From the NCBI RefSeq assembly GCF_014643375.1, contig NZ_BMJJ01000006.1, positions 186,001-250,000 on the forward strand: DNA of 64,000 bases, in the 5' to 3' direction. Under the pieces are notes generated by a model. It saw only the letters and a program-made list of their open reading frames with translations, made no database searches and was not told the DNA's origin. The position numbers and the translations under genes were made by a program. Shown here in pieces: positions 34,657 through 43,885 of this stretch. This stretch comes from Aureimonas glaciei (GTDB lineage Bacteria; Pseudomonadota; Alphaproteobacteria; Rhizobiales; Rhizobiaceae). Each line of letters starts with the position of its first letter. Positions within the stretch are counted from its first letter, which is position 1.

Positions 34657-35766
34657 TTAGGCCGGCTGGGCCTTCGTCGCCTGCTTGGTGGAAGCGGAAG
34701 GGCCGTCGGTCGGCGCGGGGGCCGGAGCGCGGCGGCTGTACTGGATGGCGTTCAGCATGACGGCGAGGATGATGACCGCGCCGGTGAACACCGTCTGCCA
34801 GTAAGAGGAGATGCCGATGATCACGAGACCGTCGGAGAGGAAGCCGATGACGAAGGCGCCGAGCAGCGTGCCCTGGATGGTGCCGCGCCCGCCGGTGAGG
34901 GCCGCGCCGCCGATGACCACCGCGGCGATCGCCGTCAGTTCGTATGTGGTGCCCGCGGTCGGGCCGGCCGAAGTCAGCTGCGAGGAGAGGATGAGGCCCG
35001 CCACCGCCGCGCAGACGCCCGACAGCATGTAGACGCAGACCTGCACGGTCTTGACGGGAACGCCGGAGAGTTCGGCGGCGCGGGCATTGCCGCCCGAGGC
35101 GTAGAGCCAGCGGCCGAAGGCGGTGCGGGTGAGGACCAAGCTGCCGAGGACGGCGATGACGACCAGCACGAGGACGCCGACGGGAATGCCAAACAGGCGG
35201 TTGAAGCCGAGCCAGTCGAAGCCGGTATTGCCGAGCTCCGGCCTGCCGCCGAGATTGTTGTAGGTCAGGCCATTGGTCATCAGGAGCGCGATGCCACGCG
35301 CGACATAGAGGACGCCGAGCGTCGCCACGAAAGCCGGCACCTTGAAGAAGGCGATGAGCACGCCGTTGAGAAGGCCGACGAGGGCGCCGAGCGCGCAGGT
35401 CAGGACGACCACCACCCAGACCGGCGGAAACAGCACGACGCCCGCCATGTCGATGGTCACGCCCTGCATCAGCGCGCCGGCGACGACGCCCGAGAGCCCC
35501 AGCGTCGAGCCCACCGACAGATCGATGCCGCCGCTGAGGATGACGAGCAGCATGCCGATCGCCAGGATCCCGAAGATCGCGACATGCGAGGCCATGATCA
35601 GGAAGTTGGCGAGCGACAGGTAATAGGGCGAGAGGATCGAGAACACGACGATGATGGCGATGAGCGCGAAGAAGGCGCGCCCTTCGAGCAGCAGCTTGCC
35701 GATGCTGAAGGGCTGGCTGCCGCGGTTGGCGGCCGGTCGTTTGCCGCTCTTTGTCGTGTCGGTCAT
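34657..35766 (-). CDS. Sugar/polyol ABC transporter permease (RbsC/EryF-like)
   Basis: This 369-residue permease of the RbsC type has eight to ten hydrophobic segments and the family motif IGMLLVILSGGIDLSVGS (about 70-87), followed by ALVGLLNGVLIAFFKVPAF and GGAALTGGRGTIQGTLLGA. The C-terminal 30 residues are Pro/Ala/Lys-rich and cytoplasmic. The open frame extends into the neighbouring ATPase gene region, so the start MTDTTKSG was chosen from its GGAG site and family length. It forms the channel for the binding protein downstream and ATPase upstream. Confidence 0.92.
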   Translation of the reverse strand: MTDTTKSGKRPAANRGSQPFSIGKLLLEGRAFFALIAIIVVFSILSPYYLSLANFLIMASHVAIFGILAIGMLLVILSGGIDLSVGSTLGLSGVVAGALMQGVTIDMAGVVLFPPVWVVVVLTCALGALVGLLNGVLIAFFKVPAFVATLGVLYVARGIALLMTNGLTYNNLGGRPELGNTGFDWLGFNRLFGIPVGVLVLVVIAVLGSLVLTRTAFGRWLYASGGNARAAELSGVPVKTVQVCVYMLSGVCAAVAGLILSSQLTSAGPTAGTTYELTAIAAVVIGGAALTGGRGTIQGTLLGAFVIGFLSDGLVIIGISSYWQTVFTGAVIILAVMLNAIQYSRRAPAPAPTDGPSASTKQATKAQPA

Positions 35767-35792
35767 GGTCAGCACTCCGCTGTTCTCAGAGA

Positions 35793-37322
35793 TCACGCGA
35801 TCACGGCTTCGCCGGAGGCGGCCATGATCTCTTCCTTGGTGACACCCGGCCCGAATTCGGCCGAGATCCGGCCGCGGCGCATGACCAGGATGCGGTGGGC
35901 GATGCTGAGGCATTCGGCGACCTCCGAGGTCGAGAACACCACCGCCAGCCCCTCGGCCGCCCGCTCCGCCAGCAGGCGGAAGACCTCGCCCTTGGCGCCG
36001 ATGTCGATGCCGCGGCTCGGCTCGTCGAGAAGGATCACCTCGGGATCGGTCGTCAGCATCTTGCCGATGACGACCTTCTGCTGATTGCCGCCGGAAAGGG
36101 AGCCGATCGGGGCATTGCCGCCGTCGGTCTTGATGTGCACCCGGTCGATGCTGTCCTCGACCAGCGCCTGTTCGCGCGACGCCGACAGGACGAGGCCGCG
36201 GGCGAAGCTGCCGATGCTGGCGAGCGACAGGTTGCGGCCGACGGTCATGGTCTGCACCAGCCCGTCGCGCTGGCGATCCTCCGGGACGAGGACCAGGCCC
36301 CGGCCGATCCGCTCGGCAATGCTGAGCCTGGAGATTTCCTCTCCCCTGAACACGATCCGGCCCCCGGACTGCGTCACGCGACCGGCGACGCACTCCATCA
36401 TCTCGGTGCGCCCGGCGCCCATCAGCCCGTAGATGCAGACGATCTCGCCGGCGCGCACGTCCAGCGACAGATGGTCGACCACCGAAAACCCGGCGGTATC
36501 GGCGACGCTGAGATCGTCGATCGACAGGGCGACCGGGCCGAAAGCATGGCCGGTCGGGGGCGAGCCGAGATCGAAATTGTCGCCGACCATGTTGCGCACG
36601 ATCCATTCCAGATCGATGTCGCGGGCCTCGGCATTGGCCGTCATCGTGCCGTCGCGCAGCACCACGGCATGGTCGGTGATCTGCAGCGCCTCTTCCAGGT
36701 GATGCGAGATGTAGACGATGGAGACGCCGCGGGCGGTGAGGTCGCGGATCACCTTGAACAGCACCTCGACCTCGGTCGCGCTGAGCGCCGAGGTCGGCTC
36801 GTCCATGATCAGGATGCGCGAATTGACCGAGAGCGCCCGGGCGATCTCGACGATCTGCTGCTGGCCGAGACGCAGGTCCTCGACCAGGGTCAGCGGGTCG
36901 ATGTCTTCCTCAAGGTCGGCCATCAGCGCCTCGGCCTGGCGGGCCTCCTCGGCGAAGTCGACGCCCGTGGCGGTGCGCAGCTCGCGCCCCATGAAGATGT
37001 TGTCGCGCACGTTCATGTTGGGCGCGAGGCTGAGTTCCTGGTGGATGATCGAAATGCCGCGGTCGCGCGCGTCGGCGGACGAAGCGAAGCTCACGGGGGC
37101 GCCGTCGAGGATGATCTGCCCGGAGGTCGGCTTGACCACGCCCGACAGCACTTTCATCAGCGTCGATTTTCCCGCGCCGTTTTCGCCGAAGAGCGTCGTC
37201 ACCTTGCCGCGGTGGATGTCGAAGTTCACACCCTTCAGCGCATGGATGCTGCCGTAGGATTTCGCGATGTTGCGCGCCGAGAGGACGGCATCGCCGGCGG
37301 GCTCCGTCCGGGACGCGCTCAT
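35793..37322 (-). CDS. Sugar/polyol ABC transporter ATPase, tandem domains (RbsA/EryE-like)
   Basis: This 509-residue ATPase has two ABC domains of the RbsA/MglA type. Domain 1 has GENGAGKSTLMKVLSG, signature-region LRLGQQQIVEIARALS and Walker B ILIMDEPTSAL. Domain 2 has the degenerate loop YGLMGAGRTEMMECVAG, signature LSGGNQQKVVIGKML and VILLDEPSRGIDIG. It powers polyol import. Its start overlaps the stop of the DUF2291 gene by ATGA, so the two are translationally coupled. The permease gene follows after 26 bases. Confidence 0.94.
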   Translation of the reverse strand: MSASRTEPAGDAVLSARNIAKSYGSIHALKGVNFDIHRGKVTTLFGENGAGKSTLMKVLSGVVKPTSGQIILDGAPVSFASSADARDRGISIIHQELSLAPNMNVRDNIFMGRELRTATGVDFAEEARQAEALMADLEEDIDPLTLVEDLRLGQQQIVEIARALSVNSRILIMDEPTSALSATEVEVLFKVIRDLTARGVSIVYISHHLEEALQITDHAVVLRDGTMTANAEARDIDLEWIVRNMVGDNFDLGSPPTGHAFGPVALSIDDLSVADTAGFSVVDHLSLDVRAGEIVCIYGLMGAGRTEMMECVAGRVTQSGGRIVFRGEEISRLSIAERIGRGLVLVPEDRQRDGLVQTMTVGRNLSLASIGSFARGLVLSASREQALVEDSIDRVHIKTDGGNAPIGSLSGGNQQKVVIGKMLTTDPEVILLDEPSRGIDIGAKGEVFRLLAERAAEGLAVVFSTSEVAECLSIAHRILVMRRGRISAEFGPGVTKEEIMAASGEAVIA

Positions 37323-37975
37323 GGGACTTCCAGTCTGACGGGCGTGACCAGCCAGCTGTTCGGATTGACGAGCTTGAAGACGCCGACGACCGACAGGGTC
37401 TTGCCGGTCAGGTCGGTGGTGTCGATGGGCTGCAGGACCTGCTTCTTCACCTCCTCGTTGAGAGCCGAGCCGGCATCCTGGTATTCGATCTGGTTGGTGA
37501 ACTGGCCGAAGGAGATCGTGCCGGTGGCGTCGCGGATGTCGGTCCCGTTGACCGCGGGCCCCGTCTGCACGCGGATGCGCAGCTTTTCGGGCATGCCCTC
37601 GACATCGACGTCGTAGATGCCCGATTTCGCCGCGCCGGCGACGCCGCTGAACTTCACCGACATCACCGCGCCCGCACCGGCCGCCACGCCATACTGCGCC
37701 TCGGCGGCCTTGCGATCGGCGACGATGGCGTCGGCGAGGATCTTGGCGTCGACGGCCCGGGCTTCGACGGCTGCCTGGATGGTCGGAAAGGTTTCAGCGC
37801 CGTAGGTCTCGGGTGAAAAAACGCCCGCCTGCACGTCGTCGCTGGAGCCGACCGTGACGATCCGGGTGTCCAGCGCCATGGCGACGACGAGCGCCAGAAC
37901 CGCGACCCCGATGAAGACCGTCCGCCGGCGGGGAGAGGCGCGCCTTGGAGCCGCCGTGTCCACCTCTGTGCTCAT
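37319..37975 (-). CDS. DUF2291 family membrane-anchored protein
   Basis: This 218-residue protein has one N-terminal membrane segment (TVFIGVAVLALVVAMAL) after a basic stretch, then a periplasmic domain with ETFPTIQAAVEARAVDA and a C-terminal LVNPNSWLVTPVRLE. It matches the DUF2291 family, repeatedly found as the first gene of erythritol- or ribose-type ABC operons. Its exact role is unknown; an accessory protein of the transporter is likely. The chosen start MSTEVDTAA has weak GGGA upstream; the longer in-frame upstream stretch looks non-coding. Confidence 0.8.
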   Translation of the reverse strand: MSTEVDTAAPRRASPRRRTVFIGVAVLALVVAMALDTRIVTVGSSDDVQAGVFSPETYGAETFPTIQAAVEARAVDAKILADAIVADRKAAEAQYGVAAGAGAVMSVKFSGVAGAAKSGIYDVDVEGMPEKLRIRVQTGPAVNGTDIRDATGTISFGQFTNQIEYQDAGSALNEEVKKQVLQPIDTTDLTGKTLSVVGVFKLVNPNSWLVTPVRLEVP

Positions 37976-38576
37976 GCGAAAATCCCGGGATCGAGGTTTG
38001 TCGGTATCGCGCCCTCGCTGGCGGCCGGGCAAGGCTCGCATCGACGGGCATGCCGCGCAGACCGGCCGGATTCGCCCGGCGCCGGTGCGATCGCAACGAT
38101 CCGGAGCGCCGTCTCTAGACGACGAGCCGGGCGGGAGCCCGGAGCGATGGCGGATAAGCGCATGTCTTCCTCCCGGCTTTCGGCGAGCCCTTTTCCCGGG
38201 CTTTCTGTGTTATGACTGTGTTATTATCTGTCCATTCAATGTGAGTTGCCGGCCCCGTTGTCAATCCGTTTTCGAGGTGTGCACTGCGAAAACGTCGCGG
38301 CGTCGCACTGCGACAAAGCCCTCGTCCTGATCCGCTTTCATTGTTTGCGACTTCTTATGTCCCGGGTTTAAATTGCTGAATACATTAAATCTTCCACCAG
38401 TTTTCTCATAGGGAATGACGCCTGTCCGACACGGGCGATGGCGCCGCAATCCTCGCCGGCAGCGCGTTCCGGATCGAACCCATCCCGGGATATCGTTGAC
38501 CTGCCGGATCGTGAAATGTAAGAAACATCATTCTTTGAAAAATTCTACGATGCCGAGCGGTGGCAGGGAGAGACGG
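37976..38576. promoter_or_regulatory. Divergent control region between the polyol transporter and eryD
   Basis: This 600-base gap has AT-rich patches at 38200-38240, 38330-38410 and 38510-38550 in otherwise GC-rich DNA. TGTGTTAT occurs twice as a direct repeat (38206-38213 and 38217-38224), one helical turn apart, and is a candidate site for the SorC-type regulator. No gene is supported inside. Promoters for the minus-strand transporter unit and plus-strand ery operon should both lie here, though I cannot fix them. Confidence 0.5.
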
Positions 38577-39539
38577 GTGCGGACTGCCTCGCAGCAAGAC
38601 CTGGACGACAGCCTCGCGATCCGTGCCGCCTGGCTCCACTACGGCGCCGGAATGACGCAGGCCAAGATCGCCACGATCCTGGGCGTGACCGGCGTGAAGG
38701 CGCATCGGCTGATCGCGCGGGCGAACCGCAGCGGCGCGGTGAAGGTGACCATCGAGGGTGACATCGCCGAATGCGTGATGCTCGCCAGCCGTCTCAGCGA
38801 GCGTTTCGGACTGGAGACATGCGAGGTCGCGCCGGACCTCTACGAATCCGGCCTGCCGCTGCGCGCTCTCGGCATCGCCGGGGCCCAGTTCATCCAGGCG
38901 CAGATCGAGCGCCTGCAGGGCGGCGTCATCGGCATCGGGCATGGGCGGACGCTGGCGGCGGCGATCACCGCGCTGCCGCGCCGGGAGGCCGGCGACGTTC
39001 GCTTCGTCTCCCTGCTCGGCGGCGTCACGCGCAACTATGCGGCCAATCCGCATGACGTCGTGCACCGCTTGGCGGAGAAGACTGGCGTGACGGCCTATGT
39101 GATGCCGGTGCCGTTCTTCGCCAACTCGGCCGGGGACCGCGAGGTGCTGCTGGCACAACGCGGCGTCAGCACCGTCTTCGAGCTCGGCGCGCGGTCGGAC
39201 CTGATGATCGTCGGCGTCGGCACCGGCGGCCCCGAAGCGCAGCTGGTTGCCTCGCAGATGGTCGATGCGGGGGAAATGCGCGAAGTGTCGGAACTCGGCG
39301 GTATCGGGGAGCTTCTCGGCCATTTCTTCGATTCCGAGGGCCGGCCGGTGATCACGCCGCTGGCCGCACGCACGGTGTCGCCGAGCCTCGACGCCCTCAC
39401 GGGGCGAAAAGTGGTGGCGATCGCCGGTGGTCACGAGAAGATCGCCGCCATTCGCGCCGTCTTGATGAGCCGATGCCTCGACGGGCTGATCACCGACGAG
39501 CGGACGGCGCGGGCGCTGGCGCATGACGATCCGGCCTGA
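38577..39539 (+). CDS. eryD: SorC family transcriptional regulator, EryD-like
   Basis: This regulator of about 320 residues has an N-terminal helix-turn-helix (AWLHYGAGMTQAKIATILG and VTGVKAHRLIARA) and a C-terminal SorC sugar-binding domain (GIGHGRTLAAAITALP, VGVGTGGPEAQLVAS, ITDERTARALA). EryD is the repressor of the Brucella erythritol operon and this is its likely counterpart, since eryA-eryB-eryC follow on the same strand. The start is taken as GTG at 38577, six bases after GGGAG; an ATG nine codons upstream lacks a site. It probably acts on both the ery genes and the divergent transporter. Confidence 0.87.
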   Translation: MRTASQQDLDDSLAIRAAWLHYGAGMTQAKIATILGVTGVKAHRLIARANRSGAVKVTIEGDIAECVMLASRLSERFGLETCEVAPDLYESGLPLRALGIAGAQFIQAQIERLQGGVIGIGHGRTLAAAITALPRREAGDVRFVSLLGGVTRNYAANPHDVVHRLAEKTGVTAYVMPVPFFANSAGDREVLLAQRGVSTVFELGARSDLMIVGVGTGGPEAQLVASQMVDAGEMREVSELGGIGELLGHFFDSEGRPVITPLAARTVSPSLDALTGRKVVAIAGGHEKIAAIRAVLMSRCLDGLITDERTARALAHDDPA

Positions 39540-39659
39540 GACCCGGAAAACCGGCGCAGGACAGGGAGGATAAGGGTTCGATGTGTGTCAGTCAGTTCCA
39601 CCGGCGCCCGCGGGCGCTCGTCGAGGCCGTTGGGGAGGCCCGGGCCGTCGGGCCACTCC

Positions 39660-41228
39660 ATGTCTGAGGCCGGTCAGGATATTCTCATCGGCATCGACGC
39701 GGGAACCTCGGTGATCAAGGCGGTGGCCTTCGATCTGGCGGGCCGCCAACTCGCCGTCGCCGCGCTGCCGAACCGCTATGCCTCGGGGGCCGACGGCGCG
39801 GTGACGCAGGAACTCGCGCGGACCTGGCAGGACTGCGCTCGGACCCTGCGCGATCTCGCCGGCAAGGTCGAGCATCTCGCCCGGCGCACGGCGGCTGTCG
39901 CCGTGACCGGACAGGGCGACGGCACCTGGCTGGTCGGCCGGGACGATGCACCGGTCGGCGACGCCTGGCTCTGGCTCGACGCGCGCGCGTCGTCGACGGT
40001 GCGCCATCTCAGGGCGGGGCCGGGGGAGCGGACGCGTTTCGAGCGGACGGGAACCGGGCTAAACCCATGCCAGCAGGGTCCGCAGCTGGCGACCATGGCC
40101 GCGATTGCGCCCGAACTGCTCAGCCACGCCGAAACCGCTCTCCACTGCAAGGACTGGCTCTATCTCAACCTCACCGGCGTGCGCGCCACCGATCCGTCGG
40201 AGGCGAGTTTCAGTTTCGGCGACTTTCGCACCCGGCGCTATGACGACGCGGTGCTGGAGTCGCTCGGCCTGACGAAGCAGCGCCATCTGCTGCCGCCGAT
40301 TGTCGACGGTACCGAGGTCACGCACGGGCTCACCGCCGAGGCTGCGGCCGCCACCGGGCTCCTCGCGGGAACGCCGGTCTGCCTCGGCTTCGTCGACATG
40401 GTGATGACGGCGCTGGGGGCGGGCGTCCATACCGGCGATCCCGCGGCGGCCTGCTCGATTGTCGGATCGACCGGCGTCCACATGCGCGCGGTGGAAGCCG
40501 GCGGCGTGCACCTCAACGACGAGGGCACGGGCTATGTCATCCTCTTGCCGGTGCCCGGCATGGTGACGCAGGTCCAGACGAACATGGCCGCGACGCTGAA
40601 CATCGACTGGGCGCTGCGCCTCGCCGGCGACCTGATGGCCGAGGTCGGAGGAGCCCCGAGCCATGCCGAGCTCGTCGGGCGCATCGAGGGCTGGATGGCG
40701 GCGAGCCGGCCGGGTTCGCTCCTTTACCACCCCTATATTTCCGAGGCCGGCGAGCGCGGGCCCTTCGTCGACGGCAACGCCCGGGCCGGCTTCATCGGTC
40801 TCAACAGCGGCCATCGCTTCCCCGATCTCCTGCGCGCCGTGGTGGAGGGGCTCGGGATGGCGACGCGCGACTGCTACGCGGCAATGGGCGCGATGCCGGG
40901 CGAATTGCGTCTGAGCGGCGGCGCGGCGCGCTCGCCGGCCCTGCGCGGGGTGCTCTCCGCTGCCGTCGGCGCGCCGACCCGCCTCTGCGCGCGCGAGGAG
41001 GCGGGAGCCGCGGGCGCGGCGATGATGGCGGCCGTGTCGATCGGCGCCTATGCCGATATGAACGCCTGCATCGCCGCGTGGGTGACGCCGCTGCTGGGAC
41101 CCGCCGAGGCGCCGGACCAAAACCTTGCCGATCTCTACGGCCGGACGTTCCCGGCCTATGTCGACGCCCGCCGGGCGCTGGTGCCGGTCTGGGACCGGAT
41201 GGCGCATGAGCGGCAATCAAGACCATGA
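39660..41228 (+). CDS. eryA: FGGY carbohydrate kinase, erythritol kinase-like
   Basis: This 522-residue kinase of the FGGY family has the N-terminal GIDAGTSVIKAVAFDLAG phosphate loop, AVTGQGDGTWLV, a DAWLWLDARA segment, and a C-terminal GELRLSGGAARSP loop. EryA phosphorylates erythritol to D-erythritol 1-phosphate with ATP in the cytoplasm. The order eryD-kinase-dehydrogenase-epimerase matches the ery operon logic. The stop overlaps an ATG in front of the next gene. A kinase for another short polyol such as threitol or xylitol cannot be ruled out from sequence alone. Confidence 0.87.
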   Translation: MSEAGQDILIGIDAGTSVIKAVAFDLAGRQLAVAALPNRYASGADGAVTQELARTWQDCARTLRDLAGKVEHLARRTAAVAVTGQGDGTWLVGRDDAPVGDAWLWLDARASSTVRHLRAGPGERTRFERTGTGLNPCQQGPQLATMAAIAPELLSHAETALHCKDWLYLNLTGVRATDPSEASFSFGDFRTRRYDDAVLESLGLTKQRHLLPPIVDGTEVTHGLTAEAAAATGLLAGTPVCLGFVDMVMTALGAGVHTGDPAAACSIVGSTGVHMRAVEAGGVHLNDEGTGYVILLPVPGMVTQVQTNMAATLNIDWALRLAGDLMAEVGGAPSHAELVGRIEGWMAASRPGSLLYHPYISEAGERGPFVDGNARAGFIGLNSGHRFPDLLRAVVEGLGMATRDCYAAMGAMPGELRLSGGAARSPALRGVLSAAVGAPTRLCAREEAGAAGAAMMAAVSIGAYADMNACIAAWVTPLLGPAEAPDQNLADLYGRTFPAYVDARRALVPVWDRMAHERQSRP

Positions 41229-41296
41229 CGCCGGTGACACCAGAGGGCTCCCGCCCGACGCTCCGCCGGCGCGAAGCGACCCATGAGGGAAATGAG

Positions 41297-42808
41297 ATGA
41301 GCGACATCCAGCGCGTCGACCTGTTCGTCATCGGCGGCGGCATCAACGGGGCGGGCATTGCGCGCGACGCCGCAGGTCGGGGGCTCTCCGTCATCCTGTG
41401 CGAAAAGGACGATCTGGCGCAGGGCACCTCGTCGCGGTCGGGCAAGCTCGTGCATGGCGGACTGCGCTATCTCGAATACTACGAGTTCCGCCTGGTGCGC
41501 GAGGCGCTGATCGAGCGCGAGGTGCTGCTGAATTCGGCCTGCCACATCGTCTGGCCGATGCGCTTCGTCCTGCCGCACAGCCCGGACGACCGCCCGGCCT
41601 GGCTCGTGCGGCTCGGCCTGTTTCTCTACGACCACCTCGGCGGCCGCAAGAAACTGCCGGGCACCCGCACGCTGGACCTTGCCCGCGACCCGGAAGGCGC
41701 GCCGATCCTGGACAGCTACAGCCGCGGCTTCGAATATTCCGACTGCTGGGTCGACGATGCCCGCCTCGTCGTCCTCAATGCGGTCGGCGCGGCCGAGAAG
41801 GGCGCCGAGATCCTGACCCGGACCGCCTGCACCAGCGCGCGCCGCGAGGACGGGCACTGGCGGATCGAGATGCGTGACCAGGCGACCGGCTCTACCCGCA
41901 CGGTCGAGGCGCGCGCGCTCGTCAATGCCGGCGGCCCCTGGGTCAACGACATCGTCGGCCGGGTCGCCGGCAGCAATAGCCGCCGCAATGTCCGCCTGGT
42001 GAAGGGCAGCCACATCATCGTGCCGAAATTCTGGGAGGGCCAGCATGCCTATCTCGTCCAGAACCACGACAAGCGGGTGATCTTCATCAATCCCTATGAG
42101 GGCGACAAGGCGCTGATCGGCACCACCGACATTCCCTATGAGGGACCGCCGGAGGAGGTGAGGGCGGAGGCGTTCGAGATCGACTATCTGCTGGCGGCCG
42201 TAAACCGCTACTTCAAGGAGAAGCTGAGGCCGGACGACGTGATCGAGAGCTTTTCGGGCGTCAGGCCGCTCTTCGACGACGGCCAGGGCAATCCCTCGGC
42301 CGTGACGCGCGACTACACCTTCGATCTCGACGAGACCGCAGGCGTGCCGCTCCTCAACGTCTTCGGCGGCAAGATCACCACCTTTCGAAAACTGTCGGAA
42401 CACGCGATTGAAAAGATCGCAAAGTTCTTTCCCGAGATGGGCGGCAACTGGACGCGGGAGTCGGTCCTCCCCGGCGGCGAGATTGACGGCGCGGACTTCG
42501 TCGGCTTCGCCGAAAGCCTGCGCACCTCCTATCCCTGGATGCCGCGGTCGCTGGTCTATCACTATGGCCGGCTCTACGGCGCGCGCACGGAAAAGCTCGT
42601 CGCCGGCGCGACGTCGCTGGATGGTCTCGGGCGGCATTTCGGCGCCGGTTTCTACGAGGCCGAGGCGCGCTATCTCGTGGACAAGGAATGGGCGATGACG
42701 CCCGACGACATCCTGAAGCGCCGCACCAAGCACGGCCTGCATCTCAGCGCGGACGAGCAGGCCGGCTTTGCCGACTGGTTCGACGGCGAGCGCGCCCGCG
42801 CCGCCTGA
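41297..42808 (+). CDS. eryB: FAD-dependent glycerol-3-phosphate dehydrogenase family, erythritol-1-phosphate dehydrogenase-like
   Basis: This 503-residue flavoprotein of the GlpD family has the FAD-binding motif LFVIGGGINGAGIARDAAGRG at the start, TSSRSGKLVHGGLRYLE, and the C-terminal half with GKITTFRKLSEHA. EryB oxidises D-erythritol 1-phosphate to D-erythrulose 1-phosphate and passes electrons to the membrane quinone pool. The start MSDIQRVD is chosen with AGGGAA upstream; an ATG 72 bases earlier overlaps the kinase stop and could be used through coupling. The neighbours identify it as EryB rather than GlpD. Confidence 0.88.
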   Translation: MSDIQRVDLFVIGGGINGAGIARDAAGRGLSVILCEKDDLAQGTSSRSGKLVHGGLRYLEYYEFRLVREALIEREVLLNSACHIVWPMRFVLPHSPDDRPAWLVRLGLFLYDHLGGRKKLPGTRTLDLARDPEGAPILDSYSRGFEYSDCWVDDARLVVLNAVGAAEKGAEILTRTACTSARREDGHWRIEMRDQATGSTRTVEARALVNAGGPWVNDIVGRVAGSNSRRNVRLVKGSHIIVPKFWEGQHAYLVQNHDKRVIFINPYEGDKALIGTTDIPYEGPPEEVRAEAFEIDYLLAAVNRYFKEKLRPDDVIESFSGVRPLFDDGQGNPSAVTRDYTFDLDETAGVPLLNVFGGKITTFRKLSEHAIEKIAKFFPEMGGNWTRESVLPGGEIDGADFVGFAESLRTSYPWMPRSLVYHYGRLYGARTEKLVAGATSLDGLGRHFGAGFYEAEARYLVDKEWAMTPDDILKRRTKHGLHLSADEQAGFADWFDGERARAA

Positions 42809-42866
42809 CCCATCCGCCCTTGATCCGGCCGTCCCGCTTTCGCCTCAGCTAACCCATGGAGCAGAC

Positions 42867-43799
42867 ATGCCTCTGACCCTGTCGTTGAACACCAATCCGC
42901 TCGTCAACCGCTTCGCCGATCCGGACGATCTGATCGAGACCGTGGCACGCGATATCCAGATCCGCGACCTGCAGCTGACGCACGAGTTCATCAACCCATC
43001 CTGGCCGGCGGCGGTGACGCGGCGGCTGACCCGGCAGATGAACGCCGCGCTCGCGCGAACCGGCGTGCGGGTGACCTCGGGCATGACCGGGCCCTACGGG
43101 CGGCTCAATCATTTCGGGCATCCCGACGCGGACGTCCGGCGCTACTATGTCGACTGGTTCAAGACTTTTGCCGACATCACCGCCGATCTTGGCGGCACGT
43201 CGGTCGGCACGCAGTTCGCGATCTTCACCTACCGGGACTTCGACGATCCGGCGCGGCGCGATGCGCTCATCGACATCGCCATCGACTGCTGGACGGAGGT
43301 CGCCGAGCACGGCAAGGCGGCCGGTCTCGACTATGTCTTCTGGGAGCCAATGTCGGTCGGGCGCGAGTTCGGCGAGACGATCGCGGCGTGCCGGTCACTG
43401 CAGGACCGGCTGACGGCGACCGCCATGGCGATCCCGATGTGGATGATGGCCGATATCGACCATGGCGACGTGACCAGCGCCGATCCCGACGATTTCGACC
43501 CCTATGCCTGGGCGCGCGCGGTACCGAAGGTGTCGCCGATCATCCACATCAAGCAGTCGCTGATGGACAAGGGCGGCCACCGGCCGTTCACGGCGGAGTT
43601 CAACGCCCGCGGCCGCATCCAGCCGGCGCCGCTGCTGGCGGCCTTCGCCGAGGGCGGGGCCGAGAACAACGAGATCTGCCTGGAGCTTTCGTTCAAGGAG
43701 CGTGAGCCGAACGACCGGGAGGTGGTCGCGCAGATCGCGGAATCGGTGGCCTTCTGGGCGCCGCACATCGACACCGGCGTGGCAGACCTCCACCTCTGA
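42867..43799 (+). CDS. eryC: Xylose isomerase-like TIM barrel, D-erythrulose 1-phosphate 3-epimerase-like
   Basis: This 310-residue protein is of the xylose isomerase-like (AP endonuclease 2) TIM-barrel family. Metal-site residues are in FWEPMSVGREFGETIAACR, DIDHGDV and ICLELSFKEREPNDREV. EryC interconverts D- and L-erythrulose 1-phosphate in the Brucella pathway. A GGAG site stands five bases before the ATG. It is the last gene of the ery unit here; the next two isomerases of the pathway (EryH and EryI) are not found in the window. Confidence 0.87.
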   Translation: MPLTLSLNTNPLVNRFADPDDLIETVARDIQIRDLQLTHEFINPSWPAAVTRRLTRQMNAALARTGVRVTSGMTGPYGRLNHFGHPDADVRRYYVDWFKTFADITADLGGTSVGTQFAIFTYRDFDDPARRDALIDIAIDCWTEVAEHGKAAGLDYVFWEPMSVGREFGETIAACRSLQDRLTATAMAIPMWMMADIDHGDVTSADPDDFDPYAWARAVPKVSPIIHIKQSLMDKGGHRPFTAEFNARGRIQPAPLLAAFAEGGAENNEICLELSFKEREPNDREVVAQIAESVAFWAPHIDTGVADLHL

Positions 43800-43885
43800 C
43801 CGGGCGCCTCACCGCTGAAGGTGACTTCGGCCGTGCGGCCACCCGCGCCGAAGAGTCGGCGCTGGCGCCTCTGGTTGATGCCGGC

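Noticed and set aside
33505-36084. Long plus-strand open frame of about 860 codons
   Set aside because: It is antisense to the sugar-binding protein and permease genes, with repetitive Asp/His/Arg/Gly composition and no recognisable family.
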